Below are positions 63,974 through 64,000 of a stretch of 64,000 nt of DNA, piece by piece. The stretch is from Colwellia hornerae (GTDB lineage: Bacteria > Pseudomonadota > Gammaproteobacteria > Enterobacterales > Alteromonadaceae). Both the position numbers and the translations under genes were made by a program. The stretch lies in the NCBI RefSeq assembly GCF_007954355.1, contig NZ_VOLR01000007.1, forward strand, positions 121,293 to 185,292, given 5' to 3'. Under the pieces are notes generated by a model. The model did no database searches. It was not told the origin of the DNA and saw only the letters and a program-made list of their open reading frames with translations. Within the stretch, counting starts at the first letter, position 1; each line of letters opens with the position of its first letter.

Positions 63974-64000
63974 TAATTGAAGAGTTTGATCATGGCTCAG
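63974..64000 (+). rRNA. rrs: 16S rRNA, 5' end (cut by window end)
   Basis: AATTGAAGAGTTTGATCATGG followed by CTCAG is the conserved 16S start, which contains the universal 27F primer site. Only about 27 bases are present; the rest of the operon lies outside. The exact mature 5' end may differ by one or two bases. Confidence 0.97.

Overview
The window comes from an AT-rich marine gammaproteobacterium of the order Alteromonadales, most likely Colwelliaceae (Colwellia or a close relative). This is inferred from the gene set (DUF3450-ExbB-ExbB-ExbD-TonB-TPR operon, liu cluster with LiuR, IcmF, DUF3718 proteins), the base composition and the 16S rRNA 5' end that closes the window. No single gene proves the genus.

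Layout. 1-7.4 kb: the C-terminal part of a TonB-dependent receptor, a DUF3718 protein, a truncated cupredoxin-like gene next to a transposase remnant, and a Fur-box-preceded siderophore receptor with a PepSY membrane partner. 7.5-25.1 kb: a large copper-handling island. It holds a DUF411 lipoprotein with a CusCBA-type RND pump, a DHSKM-repeat protein, a monoheme cytochrome c, two NTF2-like secreted proteins, a frameshifted formyltransferase, a porin-like protein with a diheme cytochrome c, and a MerR regulator with a CopA ATPase, a membrane cupredoxin and an HMA-like protein. Three small secreted Cys/His/Met-rich proteins ending in (Y/F)RPP head separate parts of the island. I call them CopL-like. 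One of them carries an in-frame stop codon, and all three are preceded by FNR/ANR-like dyads. 25.4-30.6 kb: a second-type TonB energising operon. 30.8-42.4 kb: housekeeping and scattered genes (pntAB, AGCS symporter, RhlE-type helicase, a zinc-motif unknown, diguanylate cyclase, Kef-type antiporter, patatin, second DUF3718 protein). 42.8-52.9 kb: the complete leucine/isovalerate degradation cluster on the minus strand (LiuR, isovaleryl-CoA dehydrogenase, MCC, methylglutaconyl-CoA hydratase, HMG-CoA lyase, SCOT subunits) with a divergent thiolase and LiuR-type palindromes between them. 53-62.7 kb: RecQ, an AraC regulator divergent from fused isobutyryl-CoA mutase IcmF, then an acryloyl-CoA-reductase-like MDR, a 3-hydroxyisobutyryl-CoA hydrolase-like protein and an SDR. 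62.8-64 kb: GmhB, then tandem rRNA promoters, the boxB/boxA leader and the first bases of 16S rRNA.

How the parts work together. The copper island covers cytoplasmic sensing and export (MerR, CopA, HMA-like), periplasmic chaperoning (DUF411, cupredoxin, CopL-like, DHSKM), trans-envelope export (CusCBA) and periplasmic electron carriers (two cytochromes c). The FNR-like promoters suggest that low oxygen, when Cu(I) dominates, is a second input. The liu and icmF clusters together handle branched-chain acyl-CoAs and end in acetyl-CoA. The most interesting unexplained features are the repeated module of CopL-like ORF plus conserved 3' flank plus structured leader, the nonsense codon in one copy, and a second perfect palindrome between the two LiuR sites.
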